Assembly (NCBI RefSeq): GCF_001651855.1
Contig: NZ_LNQC01000032.1
Location: 1 to 48,323, forward strand
Direction: 5' to 3'
Length of the DNA stretch: 48,323 nucleotides
From: Sinorhizobium americanum
Lineage (GTDB): Bacteria; Pseudomonadota; Alphaproteobacteria; Rhizobiales; Rhizobiaceae
The notes under the pieces were generated by a model. It was not told the DNA's origin, did no database searches, and worked only from the letters and a program-made list of their open reading frames with translations. The translations under genes and the position numbers were made by a program. This document shows positions 28,545 through 36,656 of this stretch, in pieces (the stretch's first letter is position 1; every line of letters begins with the position of its first letter).

Positions 28545-29132
28545 TCACCGTTTACTCGCCCGCAAGTGTGCATTCACATAATCTTCCGTCAGCGCGATCG
28601 AAGCCTCGATGCTGATCGGCGCCGATTTCAAACTTTGCCGGATGTAAAGTCCGTCGATCATCGCAGCCGCGCCCTCGGCGATACGCTCCGCGTCATCGGC
28701 GGGGCAGAGCGGCTTGAGGCTGGCGAGCAGATTGGAGCGCAACCGCCGCGCATAGATGACGAGAAGGCGTCGCACGTCCTCGGAGCGCTGCGCCTCGGAA
28801 TAGAAGGCGAGCCAGGCGGCGACCGTCTCGGGGGCGAACTGATCGGCCCGGAAGCTGACACGGATCAGCGAGCTTACCTTCTCGCGCGGCGTCGCCGCTC
28901 TCTTCAATGCCGCCGCGGCGTCCCGGCGTAGTTCTGTTAGAAGACTGCGGATCGTCGCGATCAGCAACTGATCCTTGCTGCCGAAATAGTGATGCGCCAG
29001 CGCCGGCGAGACGCCGGCCGTGCGGGCGATGTCGGACATCGTGACGGCAAGCGTCCCCTGATCGCCGATCACGCGCAGCGCCGCGTCCACCAGCGCCTTG
29101 CGGCGCATCGGTTCCATCCCGACTTTTGGCAT
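28545..29132 (-). CDS. betI: TetR-family repressor BetI
   Basis: A 195-residue choline-sensing repressor. The helix-turn-helix is TMSDIARTAGVSPALAHHYFGSKDQLL (about 30-56), followed by a ligand-binding helical domain with WLAFYSEAQRSEDVRRLL and MIDGLYIRQSL, the BetI pattern. The ATG at 29132 has GGAG at good spacing; the frame continues upstream without support. It heads the betI-betC-betB-betA transcript and lies 81 bases before betC. A perfect inverted repeat TTGATTGA-CGCA-TCAATCAA, 32 bases upstream of its start, is the likely autoregulatory operator. Choline normally relieves repression. Confidence 0.94.
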   Translation of the reverse strand: MPKVGMEPMRRKALVDAALRVIGDQGTLAVTMSDIARTAGVSPALAHHYFGSKDQLLIATIRSLLTELRRDAAAALKRAATPREKVSSLIRVSFRADQFAPETVAAWLAFYSEAQRSEDVRRLLVIYARRLRSNLLASLKPLCPADDAERIAEGAAAMIDGLYIRQSLKSAPISIEASIALTEDYVNAHLRASKR

Positions 29133-29163
29133 CTCCAAAGCTCCTTCGCGAGGCAGTCTATTT

Positions 29164-29183
29164 TTGATTGACGCATCAATCAA
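29164..29183 (-). promoter_or_regulatory. Putative BetI operator
   Basis: TTGATTGACGCATCAATCAA: two perfect 8-base arms around CGCA in the betI leader. Its resemblance to bet operators of other bacteria and its place upstream of a TetR-family gene make BetI binding likely. It also lies about 95 bases upstream of the divergent HdeD-like gene and could affect it. Confidence 0.78.
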
Positions 29184-29278
29184 TAAAAAACCGCATGCTT
29201 TTTCCCTTTCTTTTTGCTTGGAAATCCGGCTCAATCAGCAGGTAGCGCTCGTGCCGATCGCCAGGACTGGAGGTTGAA

Positions 29279-29827
29279 ATGACCAACACGTTCGATCCCA
29301 GCGGAAGACAGACCGTGGCGGGAAAGTGGGCATGGTTCGTCGCGCTCGGCGTGCTGCTGATCATGGCCGGGGGCATTGCCTTCGGCAATCTGCTGATGGC
29401 GACGGTCGCCTCCGTCTATTACGTCGGTCTCATCATGCTGATCGGCGGTCTGCTCAATCTCGCTCAGGCCTATCAGGTCAAGGATTGGGGAGGCTTTCTC
29501 TTCTGGGTGCTGAGTGGCGGCCTCTATGCGGCGGCGGGTCTTTTTGCCTTCATCAATCCGCTGCTCGCTTCGTCGATCCTGACCATCCTTATGGCGATCG
29601 CCTTGATCGTCGCCGGCGCCTTCCGGATCTGGGTTGGCTTCCGGCTCAGCCCGCTTGGCGGCTGGGGCTGGATCGTCATCGGCGGCCTTGTGACGCTCAT
29701 TGCCGGTCTCGTCATCGCCGCCGGCTGGCCGGTCGACAGCCTCTGGATCCTCGGCCTGTTTCTTGCGGTAGACCTCGTCATGCAGGGCCTGGCGCTGATC
29801 GCCTTCGGTGTTCTCGTGAAGAGCTAG
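29279..29827 (+). CDS. HdeD-family membrane protein (DUF308)
   Basis: A 182-residue integral membrane protein with six hydrophobic segments, in three pairs: ALGVLLIMAGGIAFGNLL and ASVYYVGLIMLIGGLLNLAQA; GGFLFWVLSGGLYAAAGLFAF and ASSILTILMAIALIVAGAFRI; GWGWIVIGGLVTLIAGLVIA and SLWILGLFLAVDLVMQGLALI. This repeated short-pair layout with W-x-x-x-x-x-G is that of HdeD/DUF308 proteins, whose E. coli member is linked to acid resistance. The ATG at 29279 has GGAGG closely upstream. It is divergent from betI. Confidence 0.85.
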   Translation: MTNTFDPSGRQTVAGKWAWFVALGVLLIMAGGIAFGNLLMATVASVYYVGLIMLIGGLLNLAQAYQVKDWGGFLFWVLSGGLYAAAGLFAFINPLLASSILTILMAIALIVAGAFRIWVGFRLSPLGGWGWIVIGGLVTLIAGLVIAAGWPVDSLWILGLFLAVDLVMQGLALIAFGVLVKS

Positions 29828-29960
29828 TCCGGCTGCCTGGGCAGAAGGAAGGACTTGTCCGGAAGCGACCGTCACAAAACATTCACGTTGGCGAAAGCTT
29901 TCATTGACGCTTGCCCCCCATGCTGGCGGCCGGTCCGTCCGTCATATCCTGGAGTCCGGC

Positions 29961-31751
29961 ATGCCCGCCGCCGCAGAACTTCTGTCGCTTCGCCGCTTCG
30001 GCGACGATCAGATCGTAACGCTCGCCAAGCTCGTCATCGAAAACGCCTTCCAGCCGATCGTCGAAGCGACCACCGGTGCAGTGTTCGGCTATGAATCGCT
30101 CCTACGCGGTTTCGATCGGCTGGGCTTCGCCTCGCCACTTGAATTGCTCGACAGAGCGGAGGGCGCCGGGCAATTGCTGGCGCTCGAACATCTGATCAAC
30201 AGCCGCGCCGTCGCGGCCTTCGCGACGCTGCCGGATTTTGCGTCGCGTACGCTCTTCCTGAATTTCGACTCGCGGCTGGTCGGCGGCGAGGGGGACATCG
30301 TCGAGCGGCTCGTCAATCATCTGAAGCGCGCCAATATCGCCCCGTCATCGCTCTGCTTCGAACTCTCGGAACGCTTCGACGGCGACAAGATCCCGGATTT
30401 CTCGGCTCTCGTCCGGCAATTGCGGCTTGCCGGCTTCAAGCTGGCGATCGACGACTTCGGGGCCGGCTTCAATGGGCTGAAACTGCTCTGCGACCAGCCG
30501 GTCGACTATGTGAAGATCGACCGGCACTTCGTCTCCGGCATAGAGAGAGACCCGCGCAAACGCCATCTCCTGCGCCACACCGTCAACATGGCGCATGTGC
30601 TCGGTACCCGGGTGATTGCCGAAGGCGTCGAGACGGAAGCGGAGTTCCTCGTCTGCCGCGACCTCGGCTGCGACCTGATACAAGGCTATTTCGTCGCGCG
30701 TCCGACGACGCACTTGAACGAGCTGCAGCCGGCCTATCCGCATCTCGAGCCGGGCGTCCGCCGGCTTTCGTCGACGCTGGACAGTATCCTGATCCGCAAG
30801 GAGATCGAGCAGCTGCCGACCGTCAGGGAAAGCGACGATCTCGATTCCGTCTTCGATCTTTTCCGGCGCAACCCGCGCCAGGCTTTCTTCCCGGTGCTGA
30901 ACGCCAACGGCGAGCCGCGCGGCATCCTGCACGAGTACCACGTGAAGGAGATGATCTATCACCCCTTCGGCCGCGATCTTCTGAAAAACCGCATCTACCA
31001 GCGGCGCATTTCGCACTTCGTCACGCCGGCGCCGATCGCCGATCTCGATACGCCGGCCGACGAGATGCTGAAGATCTTTGCCGGCATGGACGGCAGCGAC
31101 TGCGTCATCCTGACGGAGAACATGCGCTATGCCGGCATTCTCTCGGCCTCGTCGCTCTTGAAGATCATCAACGAGAAACAGCTGAAACTGGCGCAGGAGC
31201 AGAACCCGCTGACCGGCCTGCCGGGCAATCGGGCGATCCGCGACCACGTCCAGCAGGCCATTCTCGATGCCGATGAGACGCGCTATTTCTGCTATTGCGA
31301 TTTCGACGACTTCAAGCCCTTCAACGACAGCTACGGTTTCCAGAAGGGTGACCTGGCGATTACCCTGTTCGCCGCGCTCCTGCGGCGCCATTTCATCGGC
31401 GAGGAAAAGTTCCTCGGCCATGTCGGTGGCGACGACTTCTTCGTCGGCGTCAGCGGGCTCGCCGAAGCGGAGCTTCGCAGCCAGCTGATGCGCCTCATCG
31501 GCGATTTTCGTTCGGATGTCCGCCAGCTCTATTCCCCCGAGCATCAGGCAGCCGGTCGCATCAGCGGATATGGTCGCGACGGCGGAGCGAAGGATTTCCC
31601 GCTGATGCGCTGCTCGATCGCGGTGCTCGTCCTCCCGGAAGGTTTCATCCTCTCGGACAGCCAGACGGTGAGCAAGAGGATCGCGGAGATCAAGGCGCGG
31701 GCCAAGGCAAGTGAGACAGGCCTGGTGCTGGAACTGATCACGCGCGAATGA
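29961..31751 (+). CDS. EAL-CBS-GGDEF cyclic-di-GMP signalling protein
   Basis: A 596-residue soluble protein with an unusual order: an N-terminal EAL domain (about 25-265), a CBS-type region (285-405) and a C-terminal GGDEF domain (410-590). The EAL motif is degenerate, Y-Glu45-Ser-Leu-LR, but other catalytic positions are kept: Asn101, Glu134 in ELSE, Asp164-Asp165 in IDDFG, Lys185 in VKID, Glu221 and Gln241. The cyclase motif reads Gly489-Gly-Asp-Asp-Phe (GGDDF instead of GGDEF), preceded by DFDDFKPFND. It may therefore act mainly as a phosphodiesterase or as a c-di-GMP/nucleotide sensor. The ATG at 29961 has GGAG six bases upstream; an earlier TTG frame is rejected. No membrane segment is seen. 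Confidence 0.9.
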   Translation: MPAAAELLSLRRFGDDQIVTLAKLVIENAFQPIVEATTGAVFGYESLLRGFDRLGFASPLELLDRAEGAGQLLALEHLINSRAVAAFATLPDFASRTLFLNFDSRLVGGEGDIVERLVNHLKRANIAPSSLCFELSERFDGDKIPDFSALVRQLRLAGFKLAIDDFGAGFNGLKLLCDQPVDYVKIDRHFVSGIERDPRKRHLLRHTVNMAHVLGTRVIAEGVETEAEFLVCRDLGCDLIQGYFVARPTTHLNELQPAYPHLEPGVRRLSSTLDSILIRKEIEQLPTVRESDDLDSVFDLFRRNPRQAFFPVLNANGEPRGILHEYHVKEMIYHPFGRDLLKNRIYQRRISHFVTPAPIADLDTPADEMLKIFAGMDGSDCVILTENMRYAGILSASSLLKIINEKQLKLAQEQNPLTGLPGNRAIRDHVQQAILDADETRYFCYCDFDDFKPFNDSYGFQKGDLAITLFAALLRRHFIGEEKFLGHVGGDDFFVGVSGLAEAELRSQLMRLIGDFRSDVRQLYSPEHQAAGRISGYGRDGGAKDFPLMRCSIAVLVLPEGFILSDSQTVSKRIAEIKARAKASETGLVLELITRE

Positions 31752-31832
31752 GTCTTGGCGAGGCATGGCCTTTCCTGAGCCCTGGGCCGGCTATAGGTAT
31801 AGGCGCTACAATCGCTTCGCGAGGATGCCACT

Positions 31833-32840
31833 ATGACTATCTCGACCGGAATGACCTATGTCGATTTGCCGAGCCCGGGTGGCACGGAAAACATGGTTCT
31901 GGCGCGTGGGCCGCTGCCGCAGCTCAGGCCCGGCGAGATCTTGATCCGCGTCGAGGCCTTCGGCGTCAACCGGCCGGACGTGCTGCAGCGCAAGGGCGAC
32001 TATCCGCCGCCGCCCGGCGCGAGCCCCATTCTCGGCCTCGAGGTCGCCGGCGAGATCGTCGAGCTTGGCGAGGGGGCAGCAGGTTTTTCGGTCGGCGACA
32101 GGGTCTGCGCGCTCGCCAATGGCGGCGGCTATGCCGAATTTTGCGCGGTGCCGGCGACGCAGGCGCTTGCCTGGCCGAAGGGCTATGACGCGGTCAAGGC
32201 CGCGGCCCTGCCGGAGACCTTCTTCACGGTCTGGGCCAATGTCTTCGACATGGCGGGCCTGAAGGCTGGCGAGACCATCCTCGTTCACGGCGGCTCGAGC
32301 GGCATCGGCACGACCGCGATCCAGCTTGCCAAGGCTCTCGGCGCCGAGGTTTTCGCGACCGCCGGCAGCGCGGCGAAGTGTACCGCCTGCGAGACGCTCG
32401 GCGCGAAGCGGGCGATCAACTACCGCGAGGAGGATTTCAAGACGGTCGTCCTCGAGGCGACCGGCAGCCGCGGCGTCGATGTGATCCTCGACATGGTCGG
32501 CGGTCGCTATTTCGGCCGCAACCTCGCCTCGCTTGCCAGGAATGGACGCCTGTCGATCATCGGCTTTCTCGGCGGGGCGCGCGTCGAGGACGCCAATATC
32601 GCCGCGATCCTGACCAAACGGCTGCATGTGATGGGGTCCGCATTGAGACCGCGCACGGCGGAGGAGAAACGAGCGATCCGCGACGGACTTGCCGCGCGGG
32701 TCTGGCCGCTCTTGGAAGCAGGCGATGTCGCGCCGGTCATACACGCGGTCTTGCCCTTTGAAGAGATTGCGGACGCCCACCGCCTGATGGAAGAGGGCGA
32801 CCATATCGGCAAGATCGTGATGACGATTGCCGGGGATTAG
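31833..32840 (+). CDS. NAD(P)H:quinone oxidoreductase, PIG3-like zinc-free MDR
   Basis: A 335-residue medium-chain dehydrogenase/reductase without structural zinc ligands. The N-terminal GroES-like domain contains [39 protein letters not shown], the family signature of PIG3/TP53I3-type quinone reductases. The Rossmann fold shows [25 protein letters not shown]. It probably reduces quinones or other electrophiles with NADPH. GAGG lies at good distance before the ATG at 31833. It is 81 bases downstream of the EAL-GGDEF gene; co-transcription is possible but a functional link is not obvious. Confidence 0.9.
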   Translation: MTISTGMTYVDLPSPGGTENMVLARGPLPQLRPGEILIRVEAFGVNRPDVLQRKGDYPPPPGASPILGLEVAGEIVELGEGAAGFSVGDRVCALANGGGYAEFCAVPATQALAWPKGYDAVKAAALPETFFTVWANVFDMAGLKAGETILVHGGSSGIGTTAIQLAKALGAEVFATAGSAAKCTACETLGAKRAINYREEDFKTVVLEATGSRGVDVILDMVGGRYFGRNLASLARNGRLSIIGFLGGARVEDANIAAILTKRLHVMGSALRPRTAEEKRAIRDGLAARVWPLLEAGDVAPVIHAVLPFEEIADAHRLMEEGDHIGKIVMTIAGD

Positions 32841-32917
32841 ACGATGGTTGCCCTTGTATTGCCGCGGACATGAACTACCTTGGCTATATCGGCAACAACA
32901 GAAAGGAAGGTGATCCA

Positions 32918-32989
32918 ATGTCTAATGAGATTTCGGACCTCGTGACAGGCATGGGAGAAGTGAAGGAGTCGAGGCAGCCCTCGGCTTAA
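32918..32989 (+). CDS. Candidate 23-residue small protein
   Basis: A short frame with a strong ribosome site (AAGGAAGGTG) seven bases before the ATG. The product starts MSNEISDLVTGMGEVKES and ends RQPSA. It is acidic at first, has an amphipathic helical look and no signal or membrane segment. A hairpin terminator lies about 60 bases after the stop, so the region could be a stand-alone transcript carrying a small protein or a small RNA with an internal frame. I do not recognise the peptide. The gap from the end of the quinone oxidoreductase is 77 bases. Confidence 0.5.
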   Translation: MSNEISDLVTGMGEVKESRQPSA

Positions 32990-33046
32990 TCCGCCACCTT
33001 CCTCCGAGCTCTAAAGCTCAAGCCTTACACGGGCCAAAACTCATGG

Positions 33047-33075
33047 AAGGGTCGCTAACGCGGCCCTTTTCCTTT
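33047..33075 (+). terminator. Rho-independent terminator of the small-ORF region
   Basis: AAGGGTCGC-TAAC-GCGGCCCTT forms a 9-base-pair stem with one G-T pair and a four-base loop, followed by TTCCTTTTT. It sits between the small frame at 32918 and the convergent DUF3750 gene, and could also serve the quinone oxidoreductase transcript. Confidence 0.78.
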
Positions 33076-33082
33076 TTACAGC

Positions 33083-33820
33083 TCAGATCCCGAGCCGGCC
33101 GATCGCCGGTATCTTGATGCCTGGGCGGGCAATATCGATGCCGGCCACCAGCCCCATAAAATGCAGTTCCAGACCGCTGCGCCAGCCGGCCGAAATGCCG
33201 GCGACGCCATAGAGCGTCGCATGCAGGTCGCGGCCGTCCGCGTCGATGTGGAACAGCTTGCCTTCCGGCAGATAGTCGCGTCCGACCGCATCGGGCGGCA
33301 GCACGGTGTCGAGTTCGGGCACCGAGCGCAGCACATGGGCGACGAAGGTGTTGGAATTCGGTCCCGGCCAGAGGCGGTAGGTGCCGGGCGAGGAATAGGG
33401 ATAGGCGGCGATCGCCTGTTCGACCTTCGGGATCAGCCGCTTCGCTTCCTCGCCGGTCACGGCCACAACGATGCGCGGCTCGTTCGAATACCAGCGTCCG
33501 TCGGCCCGGTAGGCGTTCTTGCGGATCGGCCGGCCCCAGCCGACCTTTTCATACCGGTTATATGTGGAAGCGCCTTCCTCCTTCGTGACGATCCATGCGT
33601 GGCTCGCCACGGCGCCCTTCATGCCACCGGTCGTTGCCGAGAAGACATAGATCGCCGCCCCCGGACTGACGGAGGCCTCGGGAAGAATGCCTGTCGACGA
33701 CCAGTCCGCGTCGCGCCAGCTCTGCGGCCGCTCCTTGAAGTACCACAGTCCCGCTGACGCCAGCGCCGGCAGCAGGTAGATGATGGCGAAGGCGAGCAAC
33801 AGCCGGCGGAGGATTTTCAT
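33083..33820 (-). CDS. DUF3750 protein, probably membrane-anchored
   Basis: A 245-residue protein with one N-terminal hydrophobic segment (ILRRLLLAFAIIYLLPALASAGLWYF, about 3-28), a signal anchor or signal peptide, then the DUF3750 domain (about 60-200): AIYVFSATTGGMKGAVASHAWIVTKEEG, TYNRYEKVGWG, YPYSSPGTYRLWPGPNSNTFVAHVL. The last pattern, with Asn-Ser-Asn-T-F, is typical of this domain, which has distant resemblance to NlpC/P60-like cysteine hydrolases; I see no clear catalytic cysteine. The ATG at 33820 is chosen because it begins the hydrophobic segment; the ribosome site is weak and an ATG at 33868 is possible. Confidence 0.82.
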   Translation of the reverse strand: MKILRRLLLAFAIIYLLPALASAGLWYFKERPQSWRDADWSSTGILPEASVSPGAAIYVFSATTGGMKGAVASHAWIVTKEEGASTYNRYEKVGWGRPIRKNAYRADGRWYSNEPRIVVAVTGEEAKRLIPKVEQAIAAYPYSSPGTYRLWPGPNSNTFVAHVLRSVPELDTVLPPDAVGRDYLPEGKLFHIDADGRDLHATLYGVAGISAGWRSGLELHFMGLVAGIDIARPGIKIPAIGRLGI

Positions 33821-33891
33821 CGACGATGTCTTTTCTGCGGATGGATTCCTGATAGATGCATAGCCCAAACTTGGAAAATTGAGGGCAAGAC

Positions 33892-34899
33892 ATGTCGAAT
33901 CCGGTCCTGGTCGAAGTGACGCGCGGAAATCTGGTCGAAAGCCGCCACCGCGGCACGGTCATCGCAGTGGACGGCGACGGCAAGACGCTGTTCGCGCTCG
34001 GCGACACGGAAGCGGCCGTATTTCCCCGTTCGGCCTGCAAGGCGATGCAGGCGCTGCCGCTCATAGAAAGCGGCGCCGCGGATGCCTACGGCTTTGACGA
34101 CAAGGGACTGGCGCTTGCCTGTTCATCGCATTCCGGCGAACCGGAACACGTGGCGCTGGCCGCCAGAATGCTGTCCGCCGCCGGCCGCGATGTTGCTGCG
34201 CTTGAATGCGGCGCCCATTGGTCCTTCTACCAGAAGAACCTCATTGCGCAGGCGCGCACCCTCGAAAGGCCGAGCGCGCTGCACAACAATTGCTCCGGCA
34301 AGCACGCCGGTTTTATCTGCGCCTGCTGCCACTCCGGCACTGAGGTCGAGGGCTATGCCGGCTACGGCCATCCGATCCAGCAGGAAATCCGCGGCATCAT
34401 GGAAAGCCTGACGGGCGCGCTTCTCACCCAGGATAATTGCGGCGTCGACGGCTGCTCGATACCGACCTATGCGGTGCCGATGAAGGGTCTCGCCCATGGC
34501 TTCGCCCGCATGGCGACGGGCGCGGGCTTGGACGCGGTGCGGGCACGCGCCTCCAAGCGCCTGATCGAGGCCTGCATGGCCGAGCCCTTCTATGTCGCCG
34601 GCACGGATCGCACCTGTACGCGGTTGATGAAGGCGGCACCCGGTCGCATCTTCGCCAAGACCGGTGCCGAAGGGGTGTTCTGCGCCGCCGTCCCGGAAAA
34701 GGGCGTCGGCATTGCGGTCAAGTGCGAGGACGGCACGACGCGAGCCGCCGAATCGATGGTCGCGGCGACGCTCGCACGGTTCTTCGCGGGCGAAGAGCAA
34801 GTCCAGGCGGCGTTGATGGCAGTCGCCAACCATTCGATGAGCAACTGGAACGGCATCCATGTCGGCGACGTGCGCGTCACGGAGGCGTTTGCCTCCTGA
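33892..34899 (+). CDS. Class 3 (Rhizobium etli-type) L-asparaginase
   Basis: A 335-residue asparaginase of the class typified by R. etli ReAIV and ReAV, unrelated to E. coli-type enzymes. Key residues align with the ReAV active site: the tandem Ser47-x-x-Lys50 in PRSACKAMQ, then LACSSHSGE with Ser78/His80, and the metal-binding set Cys134 and Lys137 in HNNCSGKHAG plus the Cys of CGVDGCSIPTY. Numbering is one less than in ReAV. The enzyme hydrolyses asparagine to aspartate and ammonia. No signal peptide is visible, so it is cytoplasmic. The gene stands alone between a DUF3750 gene (divergent) and a mosaic repeat. Confidence 0.92.
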   Translation: MSNPVLVEVTRGNLVESRHRGTVIAVDGDGKTLFALGDTEAAVFPRSACKAMQALPLIESGAADAYGFDDKGLALACSSHSGEPEHVALAARMLSAAGRDVAALECGAHWSFYQKNLIAQARTLERPSALHNNCSGKHAGFICACCHSGTEVEGYAGYGHPIQQEIRGIMESLTGALLTQDNCGVDGCSIPTYAVPMKGLAHGFARMATGAGLDAVRARASKRLIEACMAEPFYVAGTDRTCTRLMKAAPGRIFAKTGAEGVFCAAVPEKGVGIAVKCEDGTTRAAESMVAATLARFFAGEEQVQAALMAVANHSMSNWNGIHVGDVRVTEAFAS

Positions 34900-34940
34900 G
34901 GAAGCCCGCATGATCAGCGGGGCTGTGCGCGACCGGACGA

Positions 34941-35044
34941 CTACAGCGCCGCGCGTCTATCAGACGCGCAAAGGTCGCTGTAGCACTTTGAATTGCTGCA
35001 TGTCTTTCTCCTTAAATCGAGGATGATTTAAGGAGACATGCGTA
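34941..35044 (+). repeat. Sinorhizobium mosaic palindromic repeat, copy 3
   Basis: The fullest copy: outer arms CTACAGCG/CGCTGTAG enclose the inner hairpin GCGCGTCT-ATC-AGACGCGC; the linker CACTTTGAATTGCTG follows; then CATGTCTTTCTCCTTAAATCG pairs with GATTTAAGGAGACATG. It lies between the convergent asparaginase and DUF4198 genes. Confidence 0.88.
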
Positions 35045-35082
35045 GCGTGCAGGGCTGCGCCGACATGACGAAGTGAGGGGGC

Positions 35083-35103
35083 GCCGGCGGTCCTCCCGCC
35101 GGC
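35083..35103 (-). terminator. Hairpin downstream of the DUF4198 gene
   Basis: GCCGGCGG-TCCTC-CCGCCGGC forms a perfect 8-base-pair GC stem seven bases after the DUF4198 stop. No T run follows on the minus strand, so it may be a weak or rho-assisted terminator. Confidence 0.45.
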
Positions 35104-35109
35104 ACCGGA

Positions 35110-35841
35110 CTATTCATCCACATGCGGCTCTGCGACGAAGGTCAGCGTCGCCGTATAGCCGGTTTCGTCGGCAGCACGGCTGTCTTCGAGCGGCACGTCG
35201 TGGCTGACCGCCAGAACGTTCAGCCCGGCATTGCGCAACGTCACTTCCGTCTCGCCCTCGGCATCGGTCTTTGCCGAGACGAGTTCGGGTAGGCCGACAT
35301 AGTCGAGCATGACCTCCTTGCCCGCCAGCGGCTTGCCTTCGAAGAGCACGCGGATGCGATATTTCTCGCCCGGCTCAAGGCCGATCGGATTGTCGAGCGG
35401 CAGGATCTGCAGCGGCTGAGACGGGAAGGCCGGCAGCCTGTCGTGGGCGTGGATCACGGCAATGCTGTTCTTGATGGTGCGGGTGGCCCGGCGGGCACCG
35501 GGCACTTCGCTCTTCGGCTTGTTCAGCCATTTCCCGTCGGCGTCCTCGCTCCAATAGCCGTTGTCGAATTCGAGAGCGATCAGTGCCGGTTCGTTTTCCG
35601 GCTTGAGGAGGACATGGTTTGCAGCAGGCTCCTTCTTCACCGCGATCTCGCTGCCGTCCTTATCGATTGCGGTCGCCTTGGTGACCTTGACGGGATCATA
35701 GCCATCGTCTCCTGCGCCGTGACCGTAGATGACGGCGAACTCGCCCCAGCGCTCGGCGACCCAGGCGCCGTGCGACAGGGCGGGACCTGCCGTCGCTAGT
35801 GTGAGCCCCGCGGTGGTAACGAGGGTAATCAGTTTCTTCAT
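35110..35841 (-). CDS. Periplasmic DUF4198 protein
   Basis: A 243-residue exported protein. The signal peptide LVTTAGLTLATAGPALS is cleaved to leave a mature N terminus HGAWVAERWGEFAVIYGHG, rich in His. DUF4198 proteins are periplasmic and often sit with metal (nickel/cobalt) uptake systems. The C-terminal half has an Ig-like strand pattern (EPGEKYRIRVLFEGKPLAGKEVMLDYVG, TDAEGETEVTLRNAG) and ends in EPHVDE. GAGGAC lies six bases before the ATG at 35841. A perfect 14-base palindrome just upstream suggests metal control. No transporter gene lies beside it. Confidence 0.83.
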   Translation of the reverse strand: MKKLITLVTTAGLTLATAGPALSHGAWVAERWGEFAVIYGHGAGDDGYDPVKVTKATAIDKDGSEIAVKKEPAANHVLLKPENEPALIALEFDNGYWSEDADGKWLNKPKSEVPGARRATRTIKNSIAVIHAHDRLPAFPSQPLQILPLDNPIGLEPGEKYRIRVLFEGKPLAGKEVMLDYVGLPELVSAKTDAEGETEVTLRNAGLNVLAVSHDVPLEDSRAADETGYTATLTFVAEPHVDE

Positions 35842-35854
35842 CAGTAAGTCCTCA

Positions 35855-35868
35855 TATGTTATAACATA
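35855..35868 (-). promoter_or_regulatory. Perfect palindrome TATGTTATAACATA before the DUF4198 gene
   Basis: A self-complementary 14-mer 13 bases before the DUF4198 start, overlapping nothing else. The core TGTTATAACA resembles proteobacterial Zur (zinc) boxes and other Fur-family sites. A TTGACA (minus strand, 35906-35901) lies upstream at about promoter distance, so the palindrome would fall near the transcription start. The palindrome is direct observation; the regulator is inference. Confidence 0.6.
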
Positions 35869-36029
35869 ACAATCGTCTGTTAACGGGGAATTCCGCACCT
35901 TGTCAATCGCTGCGATTTCATCTCTTCTGCGGCACGACTTGTGCCCCAGCGCCGTTTCCCGTTGAAGCGCGGTGAGGCAAATGCGAGGGCGTCCCGCCTG
36001 CCCGGACTTTCCGAAACAGGAGCATGATG

Positions 36030-36650
36030 ATGTTGAAGCTGTTTTATACGCCCGCGACCTGCTCGCTCGCCTCGCATATCGCGCTGGAAGAAGCGGGTGC
36101 TTCCTATGAGGCGCATCGCGTCGACTTCTCGAAGGCGGAGCAGACGAAGCCCGAATATCTCGCCGTCAACCCGAAGGGCCGCGTACCAGCCCTGGTGACG
36201 GACCGCGGCACGCTGACCGAGACTCCGGCGATCCTGACCTATATCGCTCAGACGTTCCCGGGTGCCCGGCTCGCGCCGAACGACGATCCCTTCGAATTCG
36301 CCCGGCTGCAGTCGTTCCTGAGCTATCTCTGTTCGACGGTCCACGTTGCGCACGCGCACGCCCGGCGTGGCGCCCGCTGGGCGGACGATCCGGCCGCCCA
36401 TGAGGCGATGAAGGCGAAGGTGTCGAAGAACATGGCCGATTGCTTCGCGTTGATCGAGGGGACGATGTTTGCCGGGCCCTTCACCATGGGCGATACCTAT
36501 ACGATTGCCGATCCCTATCTCTTCACCATCGCAAGCTGGCTCGAAGGCGATGGCGTCGATCCGGCGCAGTTCCCCAAAATCCTCGACCACCGCAACCGCA
36601 TGGCCGAGCGGCGAGCCGTCGCAAAGGTTCTGGACGTCGTGCGGTCATAA
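36030..36650 (+). CDS. Glutathione S-transferase, beta class
   Basis: A 206-residue GST. The N-terminal thioredoxin-like domain begins LKLFYTPATCSLASHIALEEAG; Cys11 corresponds to the catalytic cysteine of beta-class enzymes. The cis-proline and SNAIL-like segment are GRVPALVTDRGTLTETPAILTYIAQ. The helical C-terminal domain has FTMGDTYTIADPYLFTI with the capping-box aspartate. Three ATGs lie in a row (36024, 36027, 36030); AGGAG at 36018-36022 best fits the last. It likely conjugates glutathione to electrophiles or binds hydrophobic ligands. It is convergent with the next gene, six bases apart. Confidence 0.9.
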   Translation: MLKLFYTPATCSLASHIALEEAGASYEAHRVDFSKAEQTKPEYLAVNPKGRVPALVTDRGTLTETPAILTYIAQTFPGARLAPNDDPFEFARLQSFLSYLCSTVHVAHAHARRGARWADDPAAHEAMKAKVSKNMADCFALIEGTMFAGPFTMGDTYTIADPYLFTIASWLEGDGVDPAQFPKILDHRNRMAERRAVAKVLDVVRS

Positions 36651-36656
36651 GGCTGG

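Noticed and set aside
26844..28931. A 695-residue plus-strand frame opposite betC and betI
   Set aside because: Shadow of betC and betI, with no ribosome site and no recognisable domain.
29904..29960. A longer start (TTG) for the EAL-CBS-GGDEF gene
   Set aside because: The ATG at 29961 has a proper GGAG site, and the extra 19 residues look non-coding.
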